This document shows, one piece after another, positions 24,621 through 37,064 of a DNA stretch of 64,000 nt. A program made the translations under genes and the position numbers. Every line of letters starts with the position of its first letter. Positions within the stretch are counted from its first letter, which is position 1. The DNA comes from Anadara kagoshimensis (taxonomy: Eukaryota > Mollusca > Bivalvia > Arcoida > Arcidae), in NCBI GenBank assembly GCA_021292105.1, contig CM037871.1, positions 17,677,960 to 17,741,959 on the forward strand, read 5' to 3'. The notes under the pieces are model-generated. The model did not search any database and was not told the origin of the DNA. It worked only from the letters and a program-made list of their open reading frames with translations.

Positions 24621-25249
24621 TCAAAACGAGAGAAATAGTCCCTATTATAATTGTTACTGAATCAAGAATTTCTCATTCGAGAAGTCATCCATTTAAAATA
24701 TTGATATGATCTTCACAAATATTTTTCTGTTCTTTAGCGAGGCAAATAATTTTTGTACTAAGAATTTTTGTCCTCAAACATAACAATAGATCTTTGTACT
24801 ATTAGATTTGTGTAATCAAGCAAGGCAAATAAAATTTGTAATAAGATTCTATTTATCCTTTAATAGGACAAACATTTTTTTTACCTAAGACTTTTTACGT
24901 CCAGTCGCTATTGGGCTTCGTTATTATGAAATAGTTGTTAAACTTGGTTTTCCGGACATTATACATGTGACATATGTTACAACTGACAAGTAGAGTATCA
25001 ACTTATACAATGTAAAGGTTAAAGACAGCATGTTGTTTTGTGACAAAATATCAATCATATTTATGTAAAATTGAAATGAATCATGATTTTGCAATAGGGA
25101 AAATTCAAATTTGCGCATTTTAAATAATGATTTTGATGTAATAAAGAATGCTGTATTTAACGTATAAAAAAAGAACGCCAATTTTCTTAAATCGTTTTCT
25201 TGGGTTCGAGTCATCGCGGGTTTAGCACGAATTGTTGCTATGTAAAAGC

Positions 25250-25920
25250 CAAGAGTACCAGTTGTCTTGGTATGGGTACGACTTGTCTTGGGTACAAGTT
25301 ATCTTGGTATAGGCACAAGTTGTCTAGGATACGAGTTGTCTTGATATAGGAACGAGATGTCTTGGTACAATGTATGGGTACGACTTGTCTATGGTACACG
25401 TTGTCTTGGTATGGGCACGAGTTGTCTAGGGTACGAGTTGTCTTGGTATGGGCACCAGTTATCTTGGGTACAAATTATCTAGTTGTCTAGGGTAAGAGTT
25501 GCCTTGGTATATGTACGAGATATCTTTGTATGGGTACGATTTGTCTTAGGTAAAAGTTATCTTGGTAAGGGCACAAGTTGTCTAGGGTAGGAGGGTAGGA
25601 TACGAGATGTTTTAGTATGAGTACAACTTGTCTTGGGTACAAGTTGTCTTGGTATGGGCATAAGTTGTCTTGGGTACGAGTTGTCTTGGTATAGGTATGA
25701 GTTGTATTGATATGGGCACAACTTGTCTTGGGTACAAGTTCTCTTGGTATAGGCACAAGTTGCCTAGGGTACGAATTGTCTTGGTATGGGTACGACTTGC
25801 CTTGGGTACAAGTTGTCTTGGTATGGGCACAAGTTGTCTAGGGTACGAGTTGTCTTGGTAGAGATACGAGATGTCTTGGATACGAGTTGTCTTGGTATGA
25901 GTACGAGTTGTCCAGCAATC
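25250..25920. repeat. Minisatellite of 'GGTACGAGTTGTCTTGGTAT' type
   Basis: Alternating blocks of about 16-21 bases (GGTACGAGTTGTCTTG and GGTATGGGCACAAGTTGTCT) make units of about 37 bases repeated over 670 bp. Because the unit lacks stop codons, several overlapping frames on both strands stay open; these are not genes. Confidence 0.9.
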
Positions 25921-26369
25921 TACTACGTGTATTTCTTTATTAAAAGTACATTAAAAAGGTCACTCATAACTAATAGATATTGGTCATCTGAGGTCAGCCG
26001 GGTAGATTAAGGGTCCGATATGTCAGATAAATGTTTATTAGATGATCGCCATTACACGATTCGCTTGTCTTGTAGATGTAGATTCAGATAAAATTAAATT
26101 TTGACATTTTTATTGATTAAAACTAAATCATGAGGAAAGCAAATTAACCCAATTTGTCGTCAATAAAACTCAGACATCGGAGATACAAGTAAAGATAAGC
26201 TTTCGTATATTATATATATATCGAACCCCGGGGCTAGAATTGTGTGATGAAGAGCAAGATCTTTTAAATCGTATATAAATCTAATTTCACAATAAACAAA
26301 ATAATCAAATCAATTTCAAATGAAAATATTAAGAGCAGGTTCATTTGGCTTAATGTTTTATAGATCACG

Positions 26370-26560
26370 TGCCTCCGTGGCAGAGTGGTCTTTAGAAAGC
26401 GTGGGCGTCCTCTATCCGCCTAACTTTGGATCTCAATTGACAGACTATCGTGTTTGGCAGTTTGTATGTCGCTTCAGTGACGAATGTCGGAAATTTTTCT
26501 CTCGGCACTCCGGTTTCCTTCACTATTCCTGAACTGACCGCCTCGACATATATACATGTA
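26370..26560 (+). mobile_element. tRNA-derived SINE fragment
   Basis: The head GCCTCCGTGGCAGAGTGGTC resembles a tRNA A box of the Leu/Ser type. It is followed by a body ending CTCGGCACTCCGGTTTCCTT, a motif common in invertebrate SINE bodies. The B box is eroded, so this is not a functional tRNA. Confidence 0.5.
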
Positions 26561-26799
26561 TAGGTGCTAGAATCATAACTGCAGCGTTTTTAAAACATCA
26601 TTGCGTCATTAATAAGTTTAATAGATCAAACAAACTCTATTATGTATGTCGGAACTAGCCGGATTGAACTTTACACTTTATTATCAGACATCAACAGCTT
26701 TCGTAGAGTACCTTTCAATGCACTTGTAACTATATAGATGCGAAGTATATCTTAATTAAGCGGGGTATTTTAACCTTTACTACAATAATAATAATAATA

Positions 26800-28695
26800 A
26801 CAAGAGGCCCATGGGCCTGATACGCTCACCTGATAACTAATGGCTAGCTGATAGATTTAAAGAACACATAAAAACTAAACCCCAATGACTTTTTTCTTTA
26901 CATCATGATAACCATTGTATCAATACCTACAACATTCTAATATACATGCCTATACAAAAAGTTTATAGTTTTCGAGATAATTAACCCTTTTGGTATTGTT
27001 TTGCATCTGTGACCTTGACCTTTGAACCCATGACCTTTTTCTTTACATCAAAATGATCGTTGTATCAATACCTACAACATTCTAATATACAAGCCTATAC
27101 CAAAAGTTTATAGTTTTCGAAATAATTAACCATTTCAGTATTGTTTCACATCTGTGACCTTGACCTTTGAACCCATGTCCTTTTTCTATACATCAAAATG
27201 ATCGTTGTATCAATACCTACAACATTCTAATATACATGCCTATACAAAAGTTTATAGTTTTCGAGATAATTAAACATTTCCGTATTGTTTCGCATATGTG
27301 ACCTTGACCTTTGAACCCATAACCTGTTTCTATATATCAAAATGATTGTTGTATCAATACCTACAACATTCTAAAATACATGCCTATACAAAAAGTTTAT
27401 AGTTTTCGAGATAATTAAACATTTTGGTATTGTTTTGCATCTGTGACCTTGACCTTTGAACCCTGACCTTTTTCTATACACCAAAATGATCGTTGTATCA
27501 GTACCTACAACATTCTAATATATATGCCTATACAAAAAGTTTATAGTTTTTTAGATAATTAACCATTTTGGTATTGTTTCGCATCTGTGACCTTGACCTT
27601 TGAACCCATGACCTTTTTCTATACATCAAAATGATCGTTGTATCAATACCTACAACATTCTAATATACATGCCTGTACAAAAAGTTTATAGTTTTCGAGA
27701 TAATTAACCATTTCAGTATTGTTTCTCATCTGTGACCTTGACCTTTGAACCCATGACCTTTTTCTATACATCAAAATGATCGTTGTATCGATACCTACAA
27801 CATTCTAATATACATGCCTATACAAAATGTTTATAGTTTTCGAGATAATTAACCATTTTCGTATTGTTTCGCATCTGTGACCTTGACCTTTGAACCCAAG
27901 ACCTTTTTCTATACATCAAAATGATCGTTGTATCGATACCTACAACATTCTAATATATATGCCTATACAAAATATTTATAGTTTTCGAGATAATTAACCA
28001 TTTTGGTATTGTTTCACATCTGTGACCTTGACCTTTGAACCCATGACCTTTTTCTATACATCAAAATGATCGTTGTATCGATACCTACAACATTCTAATA
28101 TACATGCCTATACAAAAGGTTTATAGTTTTCGAGATAATAATTATAATCAGAGGTACAAAAATTAGGTCACGACCTTCACAATCGACCTTGACCTCATTT
28201 TGAAGATACTAACAAGAAGATGTCAAAACTGAAAACCCCATGTCATTATCTGGTCAAATAGTCAAGTTATAACAATTTGAAGCTATTTTACGATTTTTTA
28301 AAAATTAAACGCAAAAACGCGTAACCTATTTTTTATCCGAATTTCACAAAATGAACAAACTATAGGCTTAAGACCCTAGAGAAGCCAAATATCACATCAG
28401 ATTTTTTCTCCAATCAGTACTTTCGGAGAAGAAGATTTTTTAAGATTTTTGCACCCCTAGGTCACCTTGACCTAGTTATGGTAGCCATAGCAACGCCACG
28501 AACAAATCTGAATTGCACCAGCCCATATATACTTCTGACAAAGTTTCATTAAAAACTGTCCAGTAGTTTCAGAGGAGAAGTCGAAAATAGGTGTTAACGA
28601 CGCACACACGCACGCACGCACACACGCACACACGCACGCACATACACACGCTGCGCTATGCCATAAGCTCACATGACCTTCGGTCAGGTGAGCTA
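26800..28695. mobile_element. TIR-bounded element with internal tandem array
   Basis: The left end contains the palindrome AAGAGGCCCATGGGC and GCTCACCTGA; the right end closes with TCAGGTGAGC, its complement. Both sides are flanked by (AAT)n, consistent with insertion into such a tract or a TAA-type duplication. The interior is a 145-bp array, then unique sequence (28135-28570) and a CA/CG-rich ACGCACGC tract (28602-28650). No transposase frame is present, so it is non-autonomous. Confidence 0.75.
26884..28133 (+). repeat. 145-bp tandem repeat, nine copies
   Basis: The landmark CCTACAACATTCTAATATA recurs at about 26926, 27071, 27216, 27360, 27504, 27649, 27794, 27939 and 28084, giving a 144-145 base period. 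Copies are very similar. Eight of the junctions carry GTGACCTTGACCTTTGAACC. Confidence 0.93.
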
Positions 28696-28709
28696 ATAAT
28701 AATAATAGA

Positions 28710-29400
28710 TAAAAACAAATAAATTAATTAATCCATTAATTAATTAATATGAATTAATACAGGGGAATAATCAAGAACTCTAAATTGAGAGCTGGTATAG
28801 ATTGTACGCAAACACTGTGACACTAACAAAAAATGTCACTGCAGGAGGTCTTGTTTTTTTTTTTCGAAAAAAACCCAGACGGTTCATGGTCTTCGTTCTG
28901 ACCTACATGTACATGTTTGCACTATGTATACATTGTAGGTGGTTACGTTTTAGATTAAATTTTCCTCCCACCATAAAACAAACGAATCTTAGATTAAACT
29001 TGGATTAAGTTGTTAAAGATAAAACCGAAATTAACATTCTGATAACGACATAAAACATAAAATAATGTCTTGTTTAAGGCTGTCTTGGGGTACTTTAAAT
29101 GTACTTAAATTCTCAGGTTCAAATTTTCGCGTTTTTAAAACTCCCTATCTTTTTGTGGGTGTAATATTCGTGGATTTATACAGCTAACTAAGATTAAAGA
29201 ATATTATTTTACGCGCGGAACAGATTTTCGTCGAAAATTTTCAACCGCGACATACGCGAAAATTAGTACACCGCAAATAAAACTACATGTACACTATTTC
29301 TATTTATTTTTATTATATATACTTTTTCGTGCTCTTTTAACCCTTCATTAAATATTAGTTATGGTTCCTTATGGCTACCGCTCCTAGAGTCCATGTTTAT
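28710..29400. other. Intergenic, mostly unique
   Basis: No gene seen. 29100-29300 resembles the CGCGAAAATT-containing MITE-C interior. An (ATTA)n-like stretch lies at 28725-28750. Confidence 0.4.
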
Positions 29401-29408
29401 TGTAGTCA

Positions 29409-29593
29409 CAGTACAGATCTAAGCGTGTCGAAAGTTTAACACTAAGCTAATGAATTAGTGCTGAACCACCAGCTAATTTCAGACCATCGCTATTAGCAAT
29501 ACACAGGCAAATTTGCTGTCATCTGTCTCTCGATATTAGCTACTCACAGCTCGTCTAAATATTTTCGTTAAACGTTCGGCATTCTGTACTGTA
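29409..29593 (+). mobile_element. MITE-A copy 7
   Basis: Left end CAGTACAGATCTAAGCGTGT and GTCGAAAGTTTAACACTAAG; right end GGCATTCTGTACTGTACTGT. The right TIR has lost the TTCGACAGG block. Confidence 0.7.
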
Positions 29594-29880
29594 CTGTACG
29601 CTAACGATTCGGAAAAAAGAGAAAAATTGAAAATACAAGTTTATTTGGCTTCCTAACAGGAACTATAATATCCATGTTCTGTAAATAGAAAAATAAGCTT
29701 CTTCATCTAATATAACACATAATGTTATCTTATACAATGTACTAATTTATTTTACAAATTTATTTTCCAAAATATTAGAAATATGTTATTTTTTTCTAAA
29801 GTCCCGACAAGTAGTTAAAAATACCCACGGATACTATAAAAGCGTTGAAAAATATAAAGTGAATTTGCATTTGAAATCAT

Positions 29881-30125
29881 GAGTACAGAACCCGTCAAAA
29901 GTTTAACGCTAAACAAAAAACTTAGTACGGAATCGGCACCTCCTCAAGGTCTTTCGTTAACTTGATCTCGATAGCTTTTTCAGCAACTGAGCGCTATCTA
30001 CAGTTATATCTCGACCACTCGGAAGATTTTCAGTCACTAGCTATCTCTATTTCGGCCATTCGGAAGTCGAGTTTTGACTCCTTTTCGTTGGCTCAGTGTT
30101 AAATTTTCGACCGGTATGTACTGTA
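29881..30125 (+). mobile_element. MITE-A copy 8
   Basis: Left end GAGTACAGAACCCGTCAAAA, right end AAATTTTCGACCGGTATGTA. Interior blocks 'CTCGACCACTCGG' and 'CTATCTCTATTTCGGCCA' are well preserved. Confidence 0.8.
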
Positions 30126-30439
30126 AATATAAGTCCAATACTTATCACTACAATGTAATCATTATATCTAAACCATGGCTTAAAACTCATACCTCACAAA
30201 AATGTCACTTTCATTGCATTTATTCAGCGTAATATAAATAATTACAATACATACATGTATACAATGTATATTTTCACCATAGGCATTATTCATGCAGAGA
30301 TTTATAATACTAAACCCACAATAAAAATAATTTAAATCGACATAATCTCGTATAAACGAGATTTTATACATTTTTACCTGCATGACAATTATATTAAGGT
30401 AATTTAATATGATCGTTATAGATACATGTATATCATAGG

Positions 30440-30600
30440 TAGTACCCTACTCTGAAATTTTTATTTCGACTGAAAAGCCCCAAAATGACGGAATCAAGCC
30501 ATTTTGAAAATTTCCTAGGTAAGACTTCCATTTCAACCCAACACTAAAATTTTATTTCGACTGAAAAAATACAAATAATAAGGTAATCAAGTCATTTGCA
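30440..30600. repeat. Short direct duplication
   Basis: TTTTTATTTCGACTGAAAAG and TTTTATTTCGACTGAAAAAA head two similar segments about 90-100 bases apart. No coding signal. Confidence 0.5.
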
Positions 30601-31329
30601 AAACAAAATTTAAAAAAAAAAGTTTACATGGTATTCAATGAGCTAGGGACACAAAAGGAAGTTCTATCCTTTTATATGCTGGTTACTAACCAGTTACGCA
30701 TTCGGAAACCACATAAATCTAACACCGGTACCGGTGTCAAAACTGAAGGCACTGGATGTGAATACCAGTATTTACTAATTATGGCACAATTTTTTTTTAA
30801 ATAGAAATTTCGATGTAACAGCTGAATCTTACCAAAAAGTGTTTTCGCTTCTTGAAATGAATTGACTTGGTAATTATATTCCAACGGAATAAAAAATTAA
30901 GTGTAAGTCGGAAAAGCTGTAGCTCCATGTATGCTTTCGCTTACTGAACATTCTATGCCAGGAAAAAATTACGCTGACATGAATCCTTCTAACAGGTTCG
31001 AACACACAAAACGTAATACAACTACCGCAGCAACAAAAGAAAAACATAACATATTTTGAATAAAGACTCTATCCTTCCATGTCAAAAAATTGGAAGTGTT
31101 ACAAATAAACTCATGTCCGCAGGATGTACAAGCATAGCTCTTAACCTTTAATAATCCCAAGTTAAAGCGCATTTGTAACAGCATGGAAAACATTCCGATT
31201 GAACAATTTCACTCGTTGGTTTGTTTATTACGAGATAAAACCACCAGTGATTTCTAATCTATTTACAATCTTTGTTCATAATTACTGGGGAGTTTCCTGC
31301 TGTTTTAGACTTTGTCACACCGGGACAAA

Positions 31330-31990
31330 ATTGCGCTTACACACTTAATTTAATTTAATTTTCGCTTACACACTGTGTCTCTGTTCAACATGGATTAAAC
31401 AGTCTTTCATTAGGATTAAAACGTTTACCCCTAATCAAAGCACACACTGTCTATGTTGACCTTCCAATAGAATATAAAAAGCCCTTCAATTAGGTTAAAA
31501 TGTTTAACCCTAATTTAAAGCGCCCCGTGTCTATGTTGACCATTGATTTGAATATAAATATCCCTGCACCAAGGTTAAAATTTTAAGCCCCTAATAAAAA
31601 CGCATTGTCTCTATAAAAATATAAACTGCCTTCACTTTTAAAACTTTTAACCACCAATAAAAACGCACTTGTGGTAAAATGTAAACCCCTAATCAGAGCA
31701 CGTTGTGGCGATTTTTACCATTGTTAAACAGCCTTTCACTTTGGATAAAAATTTTAACTCCCAATAAGTATTTTGTCTATAAAAATATAAGCAGCACTTC
31801 ATTTTGAATAAAATTTTAATATCCAATAAAACGCACTTGGGCTAAAATTTAAACTCCTAATGAAAGCACATTGTGGCCATGTTTACAATTTGATAAAACA
31901 GCCTTTCTCTTTGGTTAAACATTTAACCCCCAATAAAACGTATTTTGTCTATAAAAATATAAACAGCACTTCCCTTCGAATAAAATTTTA
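31330..31990. repeat. Diverged tandem repeat of 'AAACAGCCTTTCACTTTGG' type
   Basis: Blocks recurring about every 60-130 bases combine AACAGCCTTTC, TTTAACCCC-AATAAAACG and ATAAAAATATAAACAGC. Copies are only moderately similar. Confidence 0.65.
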
Positions 31991-32005
31991 ATATCCAATA
32001 AAACC

Positions 32006-32222
32006 TACAGAAAGGTCTGTCGAAAGTTTAAAACTAAGGTAAGGAATTATTGCCGAATCGGCAGCTAGTCTCGGGCCCTCTCGTTAGCTATATCTCGACA
32101 GCCTTTTGGCAGATACTATTTATCTCTTGGCAGCTTTTTGGTGACTAACTATCCAGATATCTGCCACTCAGCACCCGTGCTTCGTTAGTTGACTGTTAGT
32201 CTTTCGACAGGTCTATACTGTA
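32006..32222 (+). mobile_element. MITE-A copy 9
   Basis: Left end AAGGTCTGTCGAAAGTTTAA, right end CTTTCGACAGGTCTATACTG. It ends about 55 bases downstream of the stop codon of the minus-strand gene at 32279, so it could lie in that gene's 3' UTR. Confidence 0.85.
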
Positions 32223-32278
32223 GTGCGTCAATGTTGACCACATAGATTATAAAACCGTTTATGTCTTTAACACACGCC

Positions 32279-32809
32279 TTACTGTATTTGATGTAATTGT
32301 TTAAGTATCATTTTATAACACGAATAAACAACAGCAAATAAAATAATAAATCCCATCAAGAAAATAATAACCACAAACCGCCTTAAACTGTCGTCTGCAA
32401 CCATTGTCTCCAACTGTTTTGACATCCGTCTGCAGCTGTATTTTAGCACATTGTTCAAAACTTTCGGATTTTTCTTGCTTTTTTCTCTTTCTTTATCAAT
32501 AATTTTGTTATTGTTATTATTAGTGTTATTATTACTTTCCGGATTTTCCAATACTGTTCCATTATTAAGAAAATTGTATTGTGTCTTGCAATAACTATTC
32601 CGTTCCGATATGTCCACTGTCGATTTTGGCGGGAATTGCGGCAGTGATGGTGTTGCTACTGTCGACGATGATGATGTTGGCGTTGGAGGTGATGGCGGTG
32701 CACGTGTTTCCTCAAGTAGAGACGATCGTCGTCTGCTCAAGTTAACGTTATTTAAACTTTCCGTAGCAAGAACGCTGGATCTGCGGCGTTGAAGAAGTAA
32801 ACTTCTCAT
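32279..32809 (-). CDS. Small tail-anchored-like membrane protein, paralogue 1
   Basis: 176 residues from the ATG at 32807-32809. I chose this internal Met over one 11 codons upstream because the paralogue at 41057 aligns exactly from it (MRxxLLQRRRS). Order: a basic N-terminus with two RRRSS sites, a Pro/Ser/Thr-rich stretch (about residues 40-60), an Asn-rich run, a Lys-rich charged region, then a single hydrophobic segment at about 145-163 (FVVIIFLMGFIILFAVVYS) and a 13-residue tail (CYKMILK...). It has no signal peptide, so a cytosolic N-terminus with C-terminal anchor is inferred. No known domain is recognised. RRRSS could be basophilic-kinase sites. It is intronless as far as visible; untranslated exons cannot be excluded. 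Confidence 0.7.
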   Translation of the reverse strand: MRSLLLQRRRSSVLATESLNNVNLSRRRSSLLEETRAPPSPPTPTSSSSTVATPSLPQFPPKSTVDISERNSYCKTQYNFLNNGTVLENPESNNNTNNNNNKIIDKEREKSKKNPKVLNNVLKYSCRRMSKQLETMVADDSLRRFVVIIFLMGFIILFAVVYSCYKMILKQLHQIQ

Positions 32810-32849
32810 GGTTTTATTGTCCCAATATTTATGAATTTGCACAAACTTT

Positions 32850-33960
32850 TTTTGTCAAAAAAACTAACAGTTCATTTAAAACCAAAGCCCATTTGAAGGT
32901 AATTAATATCCCACAAAAAACAGATAGTAAAATCCCATCCTGTTCTCCTGGCATGCATTTTTAAAATTGACCGGTGCGGTTAAATCAATTAAAATTGTCC
33001 AGTTTGACCATCACTACTGAAGCATTAACTTTGACCGTGGCGGTCAGCTGGCAGTCTATTGGTGACCTATACAACACCTTTCTACTCTTATTTGTAATAG
33101 AGCTTAAACATTCTGAAAAGAAAATTCGGTTAAAAATCCATTGAACAATCTTATACAAGATATTATGTATATATATACAAAATCCGTGTATGTATACTCA
33201 ATATATATGAGTGTTATAAATACTGAATAGCGAGCATATCATTTCTGTCACATCTGGAATAAACTGTTGACAGTTGGCTAGTCCGTAAATAAACAATATC
33301 GACGTTTATCGACCTAGCGTTTTTAACCTATCACGGTCAATATAAGAATCAAAATTCATGATACTAAAAATTAAGATAGTTTCCCTTATATTCGCCAATG
33401 ACGAATGAAACATAAGGAAACCGTCATGTCATTTTCCTAAACCTAGGTTGTTTTTTTAATTATTAATACGGGTCAATTCAAGAAATTTTTCATCTTCGCC
33501 GGTGATGATTAATAAAATGAAACCGTTTGGTCACTTTTCCTCTGTAATAAGATCACGAATCTTTTCTTATTTTTTTATCATTGGTTATTTTAATAAAGCC
33601 GTTGCTAGGTCGTTAAAAAGGTGATTTATATTGTGTATTTATTGATTGTCCACCATATATACTGGACATTAATTAGGTACTTTATTTACAATTCTTCCGT
33701 CACCAGTCGTAAACGTCTCCCTTTTGGCAAGGACTCTTCTACCGGTTAATTAATACCTTTCAGACTGATTGGTCATTATCTGGTGGTCAATAATTCTAAT
33801 TAAGAGGTCAGTGCACGGATTGACAAGATTTTTCTTTCCTTTTTCGAAAAATCATGACTGTTAGCGAACTGTCTGCAATTGGCGTTATTATATATAATGA
33901 TAATAATTAAAGTGTATTTATTTTATTTATAGTCTGAATGAATGGACCTCAACGATTACT
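32850..33960. other. Intergenic, upstream side of paralogue 1
   Basis: AT-rich unique sequence with no supported exon; the promoter of the minus-strand gene should be at its left end. Two TGACCGGTGCGG/TGACCGTGGCGG-like motifs at about 32970 and 33030 are a weak local duplication. Confidence 0.4.
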
Positions 33961-33964
33961 AAGC

Positions 33965-34345
33965 TGTTGTTGTTGTTGTTGTTGAATGTTGCTTAACGAC
34001 ACATCAGCATTTTTTTGCAATTGGCGACGAGAACTAATTTATTAATCTCTATGGATTAATCTATGAACAATTTCGTGTATACATGTGAAGTGCGAGCGCG
34101 TTTTATGGTCTGCCTTGTACCAGCGCGCACTCAAAGAGCGACTTCAACCTGCTCGCTCACCTAATCAGTATGCCGCAGACAAGCGTACAACTCCCAAGGC
34201 CTATCATACTAACACCTGGTGAACCAGTAAAGACCAACGGCAAGAAATACTCACTTTCCCACATGTGGTCTGAGCGCGACTCGAACTCACAGCAGTGAGA
34301 GACCCCGGATTTGTAGACTCACGTCTTGTCCATTAGGCTATATAT
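33965..34345 (-). mobile_element. SINE-2, minus strand
   Basis: Read on the minus strand, the head is tRNA-like (TAGCCTAATGGACAAGACGT, then a B-box-like TGAGTTCGAGTCGCG). The body includes CACATGTGGGAAAGTGAG, TTGTCTGCGGCATACTG and the tail TAAGCAACATTC ending in (AAC)n at 33968-33985. It is collinear with the copy at 52118. Confidence 0.85.
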
Positions 34346-34539
34346 AGCTACATGTACTGCGGATTTCGACAGTCAAATTTAAAGCCTTCTTTACGCTTTT
34401 TAACGCTTAAACCTGACTTATGCAACTGCTGAAATTTTGATGGAAACAATTACTTTCACTAACACAATCGCCACTGTTGACTCGATCCCGAGAAAGGTTT
34501 CGGCACAATTTAATAGACCAAGTGACCGAGATATTTACC

Positions 34540-36680
34540 TGCGACATTGATCTGCAATATTTACATGCGACATTGATCTGCGGTATTTACCTGCGGTTTT
34601 GATCTGCAATATTTACCTGTGGTATTGATCTGAGATATTTACATGCGACATTGATCTGCGATATTAACATGCGGCATTGATCTGCAATATTTACCTGCGG
34701 TATTGAGCTGAGATATTTACATGCGACATTAATCTGCGATATTTACATGCGACATTGATCTGCGATATTTAAATGCGACATTGATCTGCGATATTTACAT
34801 GCGACATTGATCTGAGATATTTACATGCGACATTGATCTGAGATATTAACATGCGGCATTGATCTGCAATATTTACCTGCGGCATTGATCTGCGATATTT
34901 ACATGCGATATTGATCTGCGATATTAACATGTGGCATTGATCTGCAATATTTACATGCAACATTGATCTGCGGTATTTAAATGCGACATTGATCTGCGAT
35001 ATTTACATGCGACATTTATCTGCGATATTTACATGCGATATTGATCTGCGATATAAACATGAGGCATTGATCTGCAATAATTACATGCGACATTGATCTG
35101 CGATATTTAAATGCGACATTGATCTGCGATATTTAAATGCGACATTGATCTGCGATATTTACATGCGACATTGATCTGAGATATTTACATGCGACATTGA
35201 TCTGCAATATTTACCTGCGGTATTGATCTGAGATATTTACATGCGACATTGATCTGCGATATTAACATGCGGCATTGATCTGCGATATTAGCATGCGGCA
35301 TTGATCTGCAGTACTTACCTGCGGTATTGATCTGAGATATTTACATGCGACATTGATCTGAGATATTAACATGCGGCATTGATCTGCAATATTTACCTGC
35401 GGTATTGATCTGCGATATTTACATGCGATATTGATCTGCGATATTAACATGTGGCATTGATCTGCAATATTTACATGCAACATTGATCTGCGGTATTTAA
35501 ATGCGACATTGATCTGCGATATTTACATGCGACATTGATCTGCAATATTTACATGCGATATTGATCTGCGATATTAACATGAGGCATTGATCTGCAATAT
35601 TTCCATGCGACATTGATCTGCGATATTTAAATGCGACATTGATCTGCGATATTTAAATGCGACATTGATCTGCGATATTTACATGCGACATTGATCTGAG
35701 ATATTTACATGCGACATTGATCTGCAATATTTACCTGCGGTATTGATCTGAGATATTTACATGCGACATTGATCTGAGATATTTACATGCGACATTGATC
35801 TGCGATATTAACATGCGGCATTGATCTGCAATATTTACCTGCGGTATTGATCTGAGATATTTACATGCGACATTGATCTGCGATATTAACATGCGGCATT
35901 GATCTGCAATATTAACATGCGGCATTGATCTGCAATATTAACATGCGGCATTGATCTGCAATATTTACCTGCGGTATTGATCTGAGATATTTATATGCGA
36001 CATTGATCTGCGATATTAACATGCGACATTGATTAGCGACATTTACCTGCGACATTGATCTGCGATATTTACCTGCGACATTGATCCGAGTATTTACAAG
36101 CGACATTGATCTGCGATATTTACCTGCGACATCGATCTGTCATATTTACCTGCGACATTAATCAGAATATTTACCTGCGACATTGATCTGCGATATTTAC
36201 CTGCAACATTGATCTGCGATATTTACATGCGACGTTGTTCTGCAATATTTACCCGCGACATTAATCTGCGATATTTACATGCGACATTGCTCTTCAATAT
36301 TTACCCGCGACATTGATCTGCGATATCTACATGCGACATTGATCTGCAATATTTACCTGCGGTATTGATCTGCGATATTTACCTGTGATATTGATATGTG
36401 ATATTTACCTGCGGTATTGATCTGCGATATTTACCTGCGGTATTGATCTGCGATATTTACATGCGACATTGAACTGCAATATTTACCTGCGACATTGATC
36501 TGCGATATTTACCTGCGGTATTGATCTGCGATCTTTACATGCGACATCGATCTGCAATATTTACCCGCGACATTGATCAGCGATATTTACCTGCGACATC
36601 GATCTGCGTTTACCTGCTACATTGATCTGTGGTATTTACCTGCGACATTGATCTGCGATATTTACCTGCGACATTGCTAG
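34540..36680. repeat. 26-bp satellite array with 520-bp higher-order period
   Basis: About 80 copies of a 26-base unit (TTTACATGCGACATTGATCT plus GCGATA), with variants ATTAACATGCGGCATT and ATTTACCTGCGGTATT. Variant order repeats after 520 bases: the ATTAACATGTGGCATTGATC variant occurs at 34921 and 35441. Since 26 is not a multiple of three, each short open frame cycles through three phases; they are not genes. Confidence 0.95.
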
Positions 36681-36837
36681 CTATTTTGCTATTGTCATGT
36701 TGTATTTTAATTAGTTTTCAGAAAAGGATTTTTTTAATGATATTACTATAGCATATATATTCCAGTTCGTGTGCACTAATACAAAGCTGTAATTACACAA
36801 AGACTAGAGTAGGGTTAGGGTAGGGTAATTACACAAA

Positions 36838-36935
36838 AATCGCGCAACACACGATCTCGCTTCATAGGAACACAATTGTCACGTCGCAAATTGCTGAAAA
36901 TTGCTGATGCAACATAAACAAATAAATAAAGCCAG
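36838..36935 (+). repeat. SINE-2 3'-end fragment
   Basis: GTCGCAAATTGCTGAAAATT followed by GCTGATGCAACATAAACAAA matches the 3' end of SINE-2 (see 52440-52490). Confidence 0.6.
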
Positions 36936-37064
36936 GGGACTTCATTGACTGTTTAACATTTAAAGGTCAGTCGGTGATAACTATCTTACTAACAGTGATC
37001 AATATACCAGTACTTGATCTAAAGATATCAGTAATTGTCCTACAGGTAATTACTGATTAACCGA

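Noticed and set aside
25487-26010. Several overlapping open frames on both strands
   Set aside because: They are the minisatellite read in different frames; no codon bias or domain.
34769-36106. Repeated short minus-strand frames (MLISQINVACKYLRS-like)
   Set aside because: Product of the 26-bp satellite, whose period cycles the frame every three units.
34540-36680. Possible CRISPR-like array
   Set aside because: No unique spacers; units are contiguous variants of one 26-base sequence in a eukaryotic genome.
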